From: Myrica gale
Lineage: Eukaryota; Streptophyta; Magnoliopsida; Fagales; Myricaceae
DNA: 64,000 bases
Direction of reading: 5' to 3'
Assembly: GCA_963930655.1 (NCBI GenBank)
Contig: OZ005605.1
Coordinates: forward strand, 17,429,501 to 17,493,500
Each line of letters opens with the position of its first letter. Position 1 is the first letter of the stretch. The position numbers and the translations under genes were made by a program. A model generated the notes under the pieces. That model had not been told where the DNA came from, ran no database searches, and saw nothing but the letters and a program-made list of their open reading frames with translations. Positions 23,820 to 37,013 of the stretch are shown piece by piece.

Positions 23820-25789
23820 TCAGGGGACAGTAGATAATGGTATTTAGATATTGAAACTTAAAATGACAACAGAACATAGTTTATTTTCTGTAATGGGGTA
23901 AGATGGTTCAATCCCTCTACTCAATTCAATAACTTTTTGAAGACACAGATTGTAACTTTATCTTTGGAGTTAAAATCACTCTCACTTAAGTAGCATTCTT
24001 AGGAAGAGAATAAGAGAAAGATCAAAATATGCTCAGTCTAGAGGAATGAATTGATAAAAATAAACTTAATGCCATTGAAAGCAGAGTTCACCTACAGTCT
24101 AGAACAACTTGTTTTTCTCTTCTATAACACTTGCAACGAGAGAATGTCATTAGTTACAGTATAATTGGTGATGAAGTTTAGTGATACTTCCTTAGCCCAT
24201 ATTCTTTAAACTATTGGGAAGGCTTGGAGTTTCATGAGGTAGATGAGAGGTTGATACAGTATGTCGAATTTCACTCTTTTTTCATGGTATTTGTATTTCT
24301 GTATGACCATCATAATATTGTACTTTTGGATGTTTCCTATCTGATTCGGTGATTGTAGATCTAGGTATCTGCAGCCATGTTTACGTGAGTTCTGTTTTGG
24401 ATCGGACATGGCAACTCTCGATAATATAGACGGGGGATATGACTTTATAACCGGTTGCTGAAGTAAAAGGGAGTAGTCAACCCTTCATGTCGATGCATCC
24501 TGTTAGGACCACCGTTAAGGAACTGAAACGCTGTCGCAGTAAGTGCAGCCTATCTTTACATTCACGGTCATTGAGCAACTTTGTTAAAATGGTCGTTGAT
24601 AGTAATGCCCTCAAAACTAAAAGAATGGGGACAATTACAAATTTGGAAAGGAAAATGGATGCTTACCAGGATCCTATGATTGAGGGACAAGCCTTGGCCT
24701 CCTACATAATTTCCACGATGCTAAGCCGCCTAAATTAAAATGAAAAACAGAAAGTTTCTCTAGCATTTTCACTGACGCACTTGGATTTTTTTTATTTATA
24801 ATAATGCTACCTAAATGGTTAAATTGCATATGCAGGGGTTCCTGAAACTGCTGAAGGTGTTGGTTGATCCAATGTTCCTGGAAATTCTTGCTCCCATTGG
24901 ACCATTTGTATCTATATGCATTAGGATATAATTGCTCCGCCTTTATACCGTGTGCAATAATTGCTACACTGACAGTTCATTGAAAAGTTTTCAGGTCGTT
25001 CTATTCCAACAATCTGCTTTGCAGCTGCTTACGATGTCAATATTGTCAAGATTATGTTGTATCACAGTCGAAGTTACTGGTACTTTGATAGTATACAAAA
25101 GGGAGCTTGGTGACTATTACTGCATGGAAGCCAAATCTTAGGGCTTCAAACTCGCAGATAAAGACGTGGCCAAAAAGTATCCTTGTTTTGGGTTTGCCGC
25201 GAAAATGCCCAATGTAGTGTGGTAGAATACTTGTGTGAGACTCCTTTATCAGGGTAAGGAAATATGACATGGCCAGTGTATAAGTAGACATGGTTTCTAA
25301 TTATGACTAGCTTGTTGCTAATCATTCTGTATCTCATCATGGGTGATGGTACATGCCTTATGCTCCAAAGAGGCAAGTCAAGTTTAATGATTCAGAGTTT
25401 TTAATTCTGTTAGTTATAAAAACACCCAGCCCTCCTTAACCTGATATAAGGTGGATGGACAATGATGATGCTGAAGCCTGAAAGTAGAAAATGTTCTTTT
25501 TCACTCAAGATTTAGAGAAAATATGTATCCTCTATTAGATCCTCATCTCAAATGTATATTGTTTCGCCTGCAGGCTGGATATGACTATGACGAGGAGACA
25601 TTTGAGAAGGTGTCAGACGCATATATGCATCATTTGGTTCATCTGCTCCTTATACTGTCTTTCCAGACTCCCAACCATTTTTAAGATGGCTGCGTGAGGG
25701 GCAGCTTAAAGTTGGGATTATTAGTAATGCGGAGTATCGGTATAAGGATGTGATTCTACCAGCCTTGAACCTGAACCCAGTAAACAAAT
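23820..25789 (+). pseudogene. HDHD3-like pseudogene, copy 3
   Basis: Carries 5' intron blocks, exon 1 (from 25034) and exon 2 (25574-25789). Exon 1 has lost about 40 bp, including the ATG-proximal GLPCPDYKRMH region, and contains stops. Exon 2 has a 1-bp deletion (frameshift at EKV) and further damage. Exon 3 is absent, replaced after the intron start by a MITE and unrelated sequence. The same 3' break (block AAATCATATATATAAACTAAGG) is found in copy 5, so copies 3 and 5 descend from one truncated ancestor. Confidence 0.85.
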
Positions 25790-25938
25790 AACTCTGTTGT
25801 GGGATTCTGGTAATTCTTATTTAGTCTATCCTAGTTTGTCCAAGTTAAAATAAGGGACTAATTGGATATAGCGTTGGTATGAAAATCTACTGATTGTTAT
25901 CATTGTTTTTTCTGCACATTTAGGTGTACACAGACATG

Positions 25939-26137
25939 CGGCTGGGTTTGTGAAGTAAAATTTTAGTGCTGTTAAAATTTTAGGTATTGGGTTTAGTGAA
26001 AAAGTGAAGAGAGAGGTAATTTTTTATATTTTTTGTACTGAAAAGTAATGATTTGATGGGGGAGAGAGATTATATTGTAATATTTAATTGTATTAAAATT
26101 TTAGAGGGGATAAAATTTTAGAACACAAACGGACCTC
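25939..26137. mobile_element. MITE, second copy of the 3.1-kb family
   Basis: It begins GGCTGGGTTTGTGAAGTAAA and ends with the inverted counterpart GGTCCGTTTGTGTTCTAAAA. It contains the internal block GGTATTGGGTTTAGTGAAAAAG that is inverted relative to 3285-3310. Comparison with copies 2 and 5 of the HDHD3-like intron shows it replaced about 33 bp, so insertion came with a small deletion. Confidence 0.65.
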
Positions 26138-27200
26138 TTAGTATTGACAATGTGAATTGCTTTGAAAGTCATGCACAATGTCAGAGCAAATCATATATAT
26201 AAACTAAGGCATTTTTGGATTTATTGACAAAATAGTATATAGCTATTTAGATGTGCTATCCATAAAAATTATTGTACAAGAGATGATATGGTGCCTCGTT
26301 TTCTTGGTGTATTTGTTAAATAGTCATTTCCTTAGATGTGCTATCATAACTGGAAAAAAGTGCTACCTGTATCATGTGATTCTCATATCGCACCACATGA
26401 AAAGTTGATCAATTTTATTAATAGACCAAAAGTGCTAGGGCTAGGTTAATGAAACTTCAAACTTAGTCATCACTTCAAAACAAGACCTCCTGAGCAGCTG
26501 AGGATGGATTTATGCCTGATTAGATTTATTTAATTGGCTAGGTATATATATATCTTGATCCGATTGTTTCTGAAAACCAAAAACTTTCAAATAACAATTT
26601 ATATCAACTGAAAAAAATACACGGTGCTTTCGAAAGTTCTTTTCAAAGGGGTGGAGATATAAAAATTTCTGAGCACAATGCCAAATCAAATTCCAAACAC
26701 TCTTAGTTATATAAGTTGAGGAGAAATATTTAATTTATATATAACATATTCTTAAATTTGAAAAAAAAAAATCTGTTTTTCTAGCACCAAGTAGTTGATC
26801 CGTATTAAATTTCAGTCGAAAAGTGATTTATGGTGATCATATTAATGATCATTGTCCTATTGTCATTACTAGCTCATTATATTAATTTGTTGAAATTAAA
26901 AAGAAAGTTAAATCCAAACTTTCTAATTTAAGGACATGATCTATTATTTTTCCAATGTGATAGTTAAGTCCTCTGCAAAAATTTAATTACCCAATGAAAG
27001 CAATATGCAAGTTTTGGTCGGTTAATACTCAGAAAAAAATAGTTGTCCGTTCTTATTATGGTCATATTAATATACCTAAAATTTCCAAATAAAAAGATAA
27101 ATGAGTATATTGGCTTGGGGTCATGGGGATCAGAGCCAAAAAGGAGATGGATTTGTCAGCATTGGTCGTTGGGCTGGTGTTTGTTCTTAAAAAAAAAAAA
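26138..27200. other. Non-coding AT-rich region; first 430 bp shared with copy 5
   Basis: About 26150-26570 matches 46840-47310, including a block around GTACAAGAGATGATATGGTG. The rest has no recognised coding sequence on either strand. Confidence 0.5.
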
Positions 27201-29100
27201 AATCAGTGCTTGTTCTTCAGGCTCTTTTACATGGTCTGAGCTCATAACGACGTTGTTGCCCAGCCAGCCATTCCTGGTTGGTGCTGGCCGTTATTTTCCA
27301 GGCCTTCCTTGCTGTATAGGCCGTGTGCACGCGCATCGTTTTCAAAAGGCTCACGCCACCGACACACGCAGGCGGCAGGGCTCTGTGTGAGTGTTTCAAA
27401 AAGGCAGGATAAATAAAACGGGTAAGCCCCTTCTCTGAGGCTCTCTCATCTTCTCCGTCCCAAGCGCCAGGCTTTATAGACGTCTTATATATAGCGTTGT
27501 AACGGATCGCGCACCTACCAGTTTAACGCGGCTTCATAACACCCGGTGGGGGTGCTTGAACTCAGTCTGAGACTCATCCTACATGAACTTGAACTTCTTA
27601 AAATCCGATTTCAATTATTGCAGAAATCAGGCAAAAGTCCTACGTCAACTTCATTGATTTATAAGGGCTTTCACCTTATGACTACGAGAAGATCAAAAAA
27701 TTTGTTCGGAAATCCGGCCTTGCTGAGGACCAAATAGATAGTGTCAGCTAAGTCAATGGGTATTCTTAGGAGATTTAATGGGGTTATGCAGCTTCTATTG
27801 ATTTATTTGGAATTTGCTAAATGAAGTTTTTGAAAAGCTAAACCATTTCGGATCGATGCAGCCATGGAGGGTCAAAAAGTTGCAGGACAACTTAAAGAAA
27901 AGGCAGAAGAGGATTTCCTATCTTTCAATAAGATGAACGACATGGCTGCATTTCACGTGAAAATGTTGTCAGGTAAGGGCATATTTCCAATATGTGAAGG
28001 CTAGTAGATGTGTTGTAGGGGGCCTCTGTTTAGCCAAAAAAAAAAAGTATTGCAGGTGGACTCTGTTGCCATACGCGCGTCAGAGTCAGTTGTCCAGGAA
28101 ACCGGTAAAGCTGAGCAGCAGATCTTCTGGGTAGACCATCAGAGCATATCAGCATGTGGCAGTCAACTGTTGGCCAGATTCCAGGCAAGAGAGAGCCTGC
28201 AGCGGATCCTCTGGCATACCATATAATTTCTACGCTCGGTTCGGTTCTTAAAAGTGCTCCACCTTCGTTTTGTTCATTGAGCATGGTCGACTCTCATCCC
28301 TCCTTGCATAGTTAAGAGTTGGACACTTCAACCTAGCTACCGATAGTAGTGGAGCAGAGGCAATAGACAGCGCTCACGGAACTGAAGACGAATCGGAACA
28401 GTGCTCAGCCTATTCAACCCATGGTGAATATTTTCATCTATTTATATTAGTCGATTTAAATGTTCATATTTTGGTCTCTGTATATATAGAAATGCCCAGG
28501 CATGGCTTCTTTGCCAACGTCTATAAGTCACCCTTAAATAATTTTTTTATTTTATTCTGCCGAAATTTATAGTGTTTCGAATAATAATGTTGTTCTCCAG
28601 ACTCCATTGATTCGAGAATACAATTTCTATAAACCAAATAACCTTTAAAACACAGAAAAAAAATGGTCATTGAAAATTTATGAAAGCTAGCTGCTCTTTG
28701 TATATTTAATACGGCTATAAAACCCAAAAGTTTTATATCGACCAGTGAATTGTGATAGTGTCTGTTTAACTGATGTGTATAATATTTCTGCTACATGTTG
28801 TTGTGTTTTTAGTGTTGTGAGGTATATCCTCATGTTTATGATGCATTTGTAGGCTTGATCACTTATTGTTAAAATTTAGAAGAAGGTTTCTATCTTTCTT
28901 ACTAAAAAAACTCTTGAAAGAAAAATATTGATGGTATATTTTAACATGATAGTTATTGGTAAACACTGTGATATTCCTTTCATTGTCTTTGCTTCTTATA
29001 GGCTGTATTTAGTAGTTTGTTTATAAATATTCTTTGTATTTATATTCTCATTTTTATGTTTATGTTAAACGTATGTTATACTTAATGTCTAATGGACTAA
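27201..29100 (+). other. Unrecognised region with coding-like segments and a TATA box
   Basis: A GC-richer patch (27230-27470) precedes a TATA-like CTTATATATAGC at 27485. Coding-like pieces follow on the plus strand. One is a stretch reading YDYEKIKKFVRKSGLAEDQ (about 27673-27730). Another is an ATG-led piece at about 27863 reading MEGQKVAGQLKEKAEEDFLS and ending at a donor (CAG|GTAAGG, 27971). A third is near 28330-28420 and ends at ATG|GTGAAT. They do not form one clear gene and I recognise no family. They could be upstream exons of the cysteine-protease relic or of a chimeric transcript. Confidence 0.3.
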
Positions 29101-29112
29101 AGGTTATATCAG

Positions 29113-30340
29113 GAGAAACTACCTGATGATTTTCCCGATTATTGGGATTGGCGTATCCATGGTGTGCTTAATCCTGTGAGAGATCAAAAAGAATGCAGTA
29201 AGTTGTATAGGACTTATTTATACTGTTTTTTAAAATAATTGATAATGCATTTTCTTTTAGAATGTTATTGGTTATTGTACTGGAAACTAGACTTGACGTA
29301 GCATATTATAATTGGATTCTTTTCGAGTTTTGCTCTTGTTGTGAAGCTACATAATGCATATACCTATCTATATCCGTAGGAGGACCTATACATTAGAGTT
29401 TAACTCCGCCATTTCTATAGCTCATCTAGAGGGTTTTAAAATTAGGTGAAAAAATTTACTAATTATCAATATTCTACAAAACTTTAAAGGATTATATGAT
29501 TAGTTGGATGTTCAGATCTTCGATCTTATTTTATTTTAAAATATAAATCATATAATGATTTGTTATTTGTTGTAGATATGTGTTGGGCTATTGTAGCTGC
29601 AGAAGCTATTGCCAGCTGTCTGAAAATTAAGAATTCAAACTTACCACTCCAAGAGTTTTCTTCCCAAGAACTATTGGATTCTTGCATTCCAGAAAAACTA
29701 AATGCTACAACTATTCAATTAATAGAGCTTTTAGATGGGTAATGCAGAATGGGATTAGGAAGGAAGAAGAGTATCCTTTCAAAGGAGAGAAAAGTAACTG
29801 CATTCCAAAAACTGAAGTACAGGTAACAAATACTCACAATTATCATTTGTCAAATGAATTTATTAATATCCTGTAAAAAAAAATTGAAACATACATTTGC
29901 TGAGCTCATAGATATTATCTTATTATGTTGTTTTCCTTTTTAGAGATTGAATGCATTAAAAATTAGTGGCATCATAGAAGTAGATTTTGAAGATGAAGCA
30001 AAATTTCTGGAACAAGTGAAGCAACAACCAGTTTCGGGTTGTGTAACGGTCTACAGGGAATTCATTCATCTCGAAGTAAGTATAGTATATATATTTGTAA
30101 TTGTTGTGATAGTAGTAAATGTTTACTTATATTATATATGTATTTTTTAATGATTTGATAGGGCATTTACGAAGGGCCAAAAAATTTAGAATCTGAACGA
30201 AGAGGTAGACATGCGATCCTAGTGGTGGGATTTGGCCGTGATGAGAAGGATGGAAAAAATTATTTGATAGTCAAGAATTCATGGGGCAAAACATGAGGAT
30301 GCGAAGGTTACGGTAAGATTATTAGAGATTCTAGCATGTC
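29113..30340 (+). pseudogene. Papain-like (C1A) cysteine protease pseudogene
   Basis: The exon-intron structure is kept, with exons 29113-29197, 29576-29822, 29944-30075 and about 30162-30340. The N-terminal piece LPDDFPDYWDWR is followed by NPVRDQKEC and, across the junction, NMCWAIVAAEA with the active-site Cys. The middle exon contains FRWVMQNGIRKEEEYPF, typical of C1A. The last exon contains the catalytic His (RHAILVVGFG) and Asn (VKNSWG). A 1-bp frameshift near 29703 and a TGA in place of the second Trp after KNSWG break it. The inhibitory prodomain is not recognisable upstream. A partial copy of the last exon lies at 54394. Confidence 0.82.
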
Positions 30341-31114
30341 TTCTAATCTTTTGACAAATAAACCCCTAATTGATAGAACCTCGTATCCTATATTGAGCTG
30401 AGTCTTTGATCAGTTACTTTTATGTTTTTATCTTGAACGGTACAATTGTTTTGATGCACTTGTAACCCTTTAGACATTATGCTGGTTATGCAATATAAGT
30501 TTCTTTATGGTTTTATGGTCTTATTGTATATTCAAGTATAGTTGAATAAAACATGCCACAAAACGGTTTAATTTGTATGGGCAGTCTGAACACTGCCATT
30601 ACAAAAGAAAGAAAACACAAAAAGAGAAATTGAAGTTGCTTTATGATCAGTACTACACAATATAGTTCGCAACATATCATTACTAGTGGGCTTTGTGATC
30701 TACCACGCACGCCAATTGAGGGGCCAAATTCGTGGAATCTAGACAATAGTACATATATATGCCACACCCAAATTTTCTTAGAAGCAGTGACTTATCCAGC
30801 TTTTGTTTTTTGCTAAATAAGTGAATTATCCAGCTGAACGCAAGCTTAGGACCCCAAATAGAAGGAAAAAAAAGCCGCGCAAATCATGCTACGAGCCCAC
30901 AGCATAATCTCCTACGATAGATGTATCATTTATATATATATATATAAATATATATATAAAACACAGAGATGTCAAGAAATTAAATTCGGCATCAAATAAC
31001 AAACATCACACTAACATTCCAGCAACTCGATAAAGACCAAAATTACAGCTCTTCCATTCAGATTATGTATTACATACAACCAATAAACTTGTTAAATTGC
31101 ATGAGCAATAACCT
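30341..31114. repeat. S2-type flanking sequence behind the protease relic
   Basis: It continues the protease 3' flank (matching 54570-54760), then carries scrambled S2 blocks. About 30655-30780 matches 15070-15190, and 30860-31110 matches 31790-32030. It ends at the fourth HDHD3-like fragment. A TA-dinucleotide run is at about 30930-30960. There is no gene. Confidence 0.6.
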
Positions 31115-31740
31115 TCTTAAATTGCTTTTTCATAATTGCTTTTTCACTCAGGATTTAGAGAAATACGTGTCCTCTATTAGAACCTCATTACTAAGTTATA
31201 TTGTTTTGCCTGCAGGCTGGATATGACTATGACGAGGAGACATTTGAGAAGGTGTTCCGACGCAAATATGCATCATTTGGTTCATCTGCTCCTCCTACCG
31301 TCATGCCAGACTCCAAACCATTTTTGAGATGGCTGCGTGAGGGGCTTAAAGTTGGGATTATTAGCAATGCGGAGTACCCGTATAAGGATGTGATTCTGCC
31401 AGCCTTGAACCTGAAACAAATAATTCTATAAGGTGTCACAGACATGTCTAAGATTTCTATGAATCTCTATTGTTCTAAGTATAGACAATGCCAATTGCTT
31501 TGAAAGTCATACACATGTAGAAATGCTGATATTGTAGAGCCTAATCTGTTGTTCAGGGATCTGAATGGGACTTTGGTGTGTTCTTTCATCTCGAAGGTGT
31601 AGAGAAACCTGACCCAAGGATCTAGGAGATTGCACTTGAGAGCTGGGAATATTGCACCAGAATAAGTTCTGCATACTGGGGACAGCGTGCGCAGGAACTG
31701 TGTGCCAGCCAAAAGTGTGGGGATGCATGCATTATTATTA
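31115..31740 (+). pseudogene. HDHD3-like pseudogene, copy 4 (exons 2 and 3)
   Basis: Exon 2 starts after TGCAG at 31216 and is open (AGYDYDEETFEKVFRR to LPALNL). Intron 2 is shortened, and exon 3 starts at 31559. Exon 3 carries a TAG at RIYE, loses bases in the helix before motif IV and is cut off at about 31740 before its end. Exon 1 and all upstream sequence are missing. It sits between two directly repeated S2 blocks. Confidence 0.82.
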
Positions 31741-32157
31741 AAGTGGGCCCACAGTGAGAAAAGGCCACCAACATCTCACAATAATTATTTGGAATTTGAA
31801 AAAATAGAAGAAAAAAGCCGCAAATCATGCCACAAGCCCGCAGCATAATCTCCCAAGATTATGCTGCGGGTATCCACACATATAGAGATGTCAAGAAATT
31901 AAACTCTGCGTCAAATAACCAACTTCACACTAACATTCCAGCAACTCAATAAAGACCACAATTACTACTCTTCCATTCACATTATGTATTACATACTCCC
32001 AATAACTTTCTTAAATTGCATGAGCACATCACCTCTGAAAAATCTATTCTCTTCACAATCTCTTCTCTTCAAGGTACTCCACCTGAAAGTAACAAAGAAA
32101 AATGTCACCCCCCCTAAACTACATACAAAAGAACCCACCCACCAATAGGTCCATGTT

Positions 32158-33167
32158 TTTTTTTTGATAAGTAAGCCAATCTTATTAAAAGAAAAACAAG
32201 GATACAAAACAAAGAGGTCAACAGTACAAAAAACTATACTGAAAACCCCTAACATAAGCAAGCAAAAAAGCTAAGAAAGTCCGGAAACCCCGAAAAAGGA
32301 GACCCCAACATCACATTGGCCCAAAGAAAAAGCGACTGCAAAACAAGACCCCTTAAACTATCCAAAGATCGTTCAGAATTATCGAAGCATCTGTTGTTCC
32401 GCTCCCTCCACAAGACCCACCACACAGCAAGAGGAATCATTCACCACACTACCAAAACAACGGGGTTATCAAACTTCTTCCTCCAGCACCTCAATACCTC
32501 GATCACCCTCCTAGGCATAACCTAAGAAAGGTTCATAATGCATAACAAACGAGCCCACAACCCTCTAGCCACTGAGCAATGCAAGAAAATACGATCCACA
32601 GACTCCCCCTCGCATTTGCACAAGAAACACCAATCAATCAAGTAAAGGCCTCGCCTCCTTAAGTTGTCGATGGTCAAAACTCTCCCATGGGTCGCCTCCC
32701 AAGCCAAGAAAGAAACTCTAGAGGGAGCCAACGTTTTCCAACACTGACGCCAAGGGAAGAGCGGATTAGAGTCGCTCGAAAGAAGGTTGTACATTGACTT
32801 GACTGAAAAAACACCGATTTCGGAATCCCGCCACCTCATCTTATCCACCTCCCCTCTCCTAACAATCTGCCCATACAACAAAGAATAAAGGGTCGTGAAG
32901 TCATCCAACTCCCAATCATTGGCGGTTCTAGAAAACTGAACATTCCAAACTATTTCTCCCGTCCCTCCCTCCAAATAATCCGCCACCAACGCATCCTGAT
33001 TTTGAGCTAAAGAGAAAAGAAGAGGGAAAGCTAACCGTAGCAAGCTCTCTCCACACCAAAGATCATGCCAAAAACGAACTCTGAGCCTGCACCCCACCAC
33101 AAAAAAGATCCTCTCAGAGAAGAATTCCCACCCACGACTAATATGTTTCCACAAAAAAGATCCTCTC
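32158..33167 (-). mobile_element. 5'-truncated L1-type LINE with 11-bp target duplication
   Basis: The minus-strand coding remnant ends in a zf-RVT domain: FWHDLWCGE, then MRWRDSEIGVFSVKSMY, then WKTLAPSRVSFLAWEATHGR, then CFLCKCEGESVDRIFLHC. A short C-terminal tail follows, separated by a stop, and then a 3' poly(A), seen as poly(T) at 32158. The reverse transcriptase core is missing through 5' truncation. Flanks are AGGTCCATGTT (32147-32157) and AGGTACATGTT (33168-33178). Uninterrupted S2 copies at 14.75 and 55.49 kb show the empty site. A small block (ACAAAAAAGATCCTCTCAG) is repeated at the 5' truncation point. Confidence 0.9.
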
Positions 33168-35182
33168 AGGTACATGTTAAAAGGCCATGAAAAAGAGAAT
33201 CTCCTCGACTCATTTGGGATGCTAGTAGCAAACATTTCCCCCATTCAATTAAAATCTACGATTCCCTCGGACCCTGTTTTTCATTGTTCCCCTCCCAAAA
33301 GTGGTACTCTATAGTCCAACATAAAGAAAGACATGGGTGTTGATGTCCATGTCTAAATGAATCTTTTGGAGTAAAGTAAAATCTATCGTGAGAGTGAATT
33401 ATCCAGCCACAAGAGTTGCCAAATTTTCGTAAGACTTCTTCTGCAAATTGATTTATAAATCCCACATAAATTTTTAGCAGTTAACTATCCAGCTGAACAC
33501 AAGCTTAGGACCCCAAATGATAAACTATTAACAGAAAGTGGAAAACCCAATGACAAGCAGCACCACTGCGTAAATACTTCAAAAAGATAAGCAAATCAAT
33601 TGTGTTAATTACTAGTAACAACAAACAAAAAAGTCTACAACAGAGAAGTAAATTTAACCTGCTTTGATTTGAGAAACATCTTAAAGCATTGTCTATAAGC
33701 ATTGGGACTCATAATCAAGAACTTTGCTTTCAAAAGAATTAAAGAAACCTAGTAATCAAGAACTTTGCATGTGTGAGACTTGGTCCGACAAATCATGGTG
33801 CCAACAGTAGTTATCTTAGGAGAGAGACTTTTGCATGAAATATTTCATAAAGAGATAGAGCAAAGGACAATTGTTTACAAGAAACAAATATTCACATGTA
33901 GAGATCATGGGCGAATGAAAGGCAGGACAAAAGGAGCCAACTTGACAGAGATTCAAAATACTCATTACAGCAACGTATTCTCCCATCCTATCACATTTAC
34001 TACCAACTACAGCTTTGTGCATAATGACAACAATATAACAAGCACTTACAACAAAACATTACGATCATCTCAGTAACTCAAACCACACTTGCATATCACG
34101 AAATAGACATACTAACCATTTCAATGGTTACTTTGCCAAAACCATTCTGTCCCAATGCGTGAACCTAAATGAACCCGGGGGCAAAAGAAAAAGAAGGAAT
34201 AAGCCATCAACCACATGTGTATGTAAAGCTTCACTAAATAAACAAGTACTATCTTCTAATATATAAGTCAAAATAGTAGTCAAGACTGCACTAAAGAAAA
34301 CCCACATTCCATTAATCACTCTCAAACTTATTGCCAAGGATGCAAGTATACTTTCTCATCACATTATCTGTATCCCAGACCAACTACAAAATAAAAGTAA
34401 CATATAATGCAAAAGCTAGAACTAAAAGGAAAGACTTGGTGGTGGAGATTGTTGGATTCATGAAGAAGGTTATTCTCGCCTTGGCTACTAAAAGTTTTTG
34501 AAGAACCAACAACAAAGAGGCTGGCAATATTGTTCAGGAAAGGGCAACAGTTATTTGAAGTGGAACAAGAGTATCGAGGATAAGAAGGCAAACAGAGTAG
34601 TTATGGGCAAAAATCTAGTAGAACAAGAAGGTAGGGTTGAAGGACTACACTACAAAAAGTGTAGTGATGCAGACATGAGAAAGACAAGAAGACAATCTGG
34701 AGAGGATGTCTGGTATTTCTGAAGCCATATTGGCTATAGTATATCTTATATCCTTGAAATAACCGAAATTGGCTCATGCTCTTCAAAGGTTGTATGCCAC
34801 TAAAAACATTTTTTTATGCGCAAGGGTCATATCTGTCTTAGCTATAGAAAAAAAAAAAGGAAAAAAAAAAAACAGTCACAGGGCCCATGCTCTTCAAAGG
34901 TTGTATGCCACTCAAAACATTTTTTTATGTACAAGGGTCATATCTGTCTTAGCTATAGGAAAAACAAAAGACAGTCACAGCGCCATGGCCCTGAAGATAC
35001 TGAGTCGCGCAAGAGGAGCCCTGTCACCTATTCCTATTTCCTGGAATTAACGCCCGGGTGGTCGTGGGACGTCGACTTAACATAATTACAGAGATCTTTC
35101 CATCTATCAAGAGAATTTGCTAAGGCAACAAAAACAATAACCTCATAAAATTAAGTGCCCAAGTTGCGAAGACATTATCCAA

Positions 35183-35945
35183 TCACTCAACTTTACCTTG
35201 CTCATACTCGGGAGGTTTTAGCCTAAAAGATAGTACCGACGTTTCAACTATCCCACTGAAGACCTCAGATTGATAGGTCTTAATCGTGCCTCCGTCGGCG
35301 AGATCCTTGGCGTCAAAGGTTATGTAAAGTATGAATCCAGCGACAACCCCACACATCGCCTTCAAAGCCTTCACAAACTCCAGCTTGCCTTTCTTTTTCT
35401 GCACAGCATCCAATGTCATCATGTACAGATACTAGCTATCACTGAAGATCGTTATTTATGTTACTAAACGAACGGTAGATTTGAAAAGAATATCACCTTC
35501 AAAAGCCAAAAAAATAAACAAACCAAAAACAATTAAAAAACACACCTCGAAGAGACGGTTGTATTCTTCGATTGCAAGCTGTGCAAACCCACCGACCCGA
35601 TGCGTTCTCTCTCTCCCGTAATGTCGTATGGTTGGATCAGACCAAAAGAGAAGACCTTAAGCATGGCGGGAGCGTCAAAGCCCTAAAACGGGATCAACCA
35701 AAAGCGATTAGTTCTTTTTTCCGTTTCAACAAAAATAACATCTGGCATAGGAAGAGGCATAAACGAAGGGAACGGATTGCACATACGTCTGACTTCAAAC
35801 GATGAGATTGAAAGAAGAGGTATTCCTCGTCGGTCATCTCGTGCTCCCCGTCATAATAGTCGCTATGCTCTTCGGCCATTTGTTTCTGTGCGGAGACATT
35901 ACCCTCTGCTCCCATTTGCTTCTCTGCCGATTTAACCATATCCAT
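35183..35945 (-). pseudogene. Cystatin-like pseudogene, copy B
   Basis: Three exons with conserved splice sites: 35787-35945, 35546-35682 and 35183-35398. Exon 2 is 137 bp rather than the 138 bp of the copy at 57.4 kb. A single base is lost just before the GG that opens the cystatin motif, which shifts the frame and removes the FAQLAIDEYN helix and everything after. Exon 1 (MDMVKSAEKQMGAEGN) and exon 3 are otherwise well preserved. The damage is one indel, so inactivation appears recent; an assembly error at this base is possible. Confidence 0.75.
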
Positions 35946-37013
35946 GATTCTCCGAACAGTCGGCCAACAATGAGAGCAAGGAGAAGACGAACCTAGTTCC
36001 TAGCGACTCGAACAAGCAACCAGAAAACAAACCTTATGATGGGCCTTCTTGTATTTTCTAAGCGATGGGCCTTTAAAACAAAATTGCGGTCACAATAAAA
36101 AAAACACCATAAATAAATTTATAAACCAAATAATTTAAATTTGGGGTCATATAAAAATAAAAACTAATTTACAAAAACCATAAATGAATTTATATTTAAA
36201 AATTTAAATTCCTCGATTGTTATTGTTATTTTTTATTTTTTTATATTTGAATACTTTCTAAGTCTTTTATATTTTTATATTTGTGTAATTATTTTTATGT
36301 TATCCGTTTATTTTCTTTATTTTTTACTTATTCTTCTAGATTAATTTTAATTTTATTTGGTTTTATTTTTTTGAAACATCATGGTAATTATATGAAAATA
36401 TTATTAAATAAAAATAATTTTTTTTCATTCTAATTAATTTTGCTTCCTTATTTTAGTATATTTCAACACATATTTATTTATTTTTTTGTTATAAATTTTG
36501 ATAATGATTTTATTTGCCAATTGTTGTTAAGTTTGTATTTTAAAAAAAAATTCATCAATTTTTTAAATTTTAATTCTACTTCAAATTCTCATTATAAGCA
36601 TATGATAATAGATGTCTAAACTACTTAGATTTAGTAAATAAAAATACAATTACCATAACAATTATAGATATAACTTTCATAACATTATTTCTAATTTCAT
36701 ATAACAACTTCAATTTCGATTAATCTCTTTTTAATTCCATATTTTATTATGTAGGTCTCCTAAAATGTTTTTTAAACACATGAAAAAATAAAATTATGTA
36801 TTAAAAGGAATAAAATAGTCTATAAAATAATTATTAACATTAAATAAAATATTGTTTTGATTTTTTGATTTTTTTTTCAAATTATACATATAGCTGCGTT
36901 TTGAAAAAACCGCTGCTAAAGGGGGGTCTTTTCGACCACCGCTAAAGGTACCACTTGTAGCGGGGTTTTTTGCAAAACGCTGCTAAATGGGGGTCTAGAG
37001 CGGCGGTCGGTAC

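Larger units (their letters stand above)
31741..36050. repeat. Duplication family S2, copy B
   Basis: The same order as copies A and C: a 3' flank of about 2 kb, then the cystatin-like gene on the minus strand. It is interrupted by a LINE at 32158-33167. A short internal duplication of the block CATGCTCTTCAAAGGTTGTA (34.77 and 34.89 kb) is specific to this copy. The segment ends near 36050, where the sequence stops matching copy C. Confidence 0.82.

Noticed and set aside
32316-32525. Plus-strand ORF opposite the LINE
   Set aside because: It is the shadow of the minus-strand LINE coding remnant, which has a recognisable zf-RVT domain.
35802-35996. Plus-strand ORF, also seen at 58031-58240
   Set aside because: It is the antisense of cystatin-like exon 1; conservation follows from the minus-strand gene.
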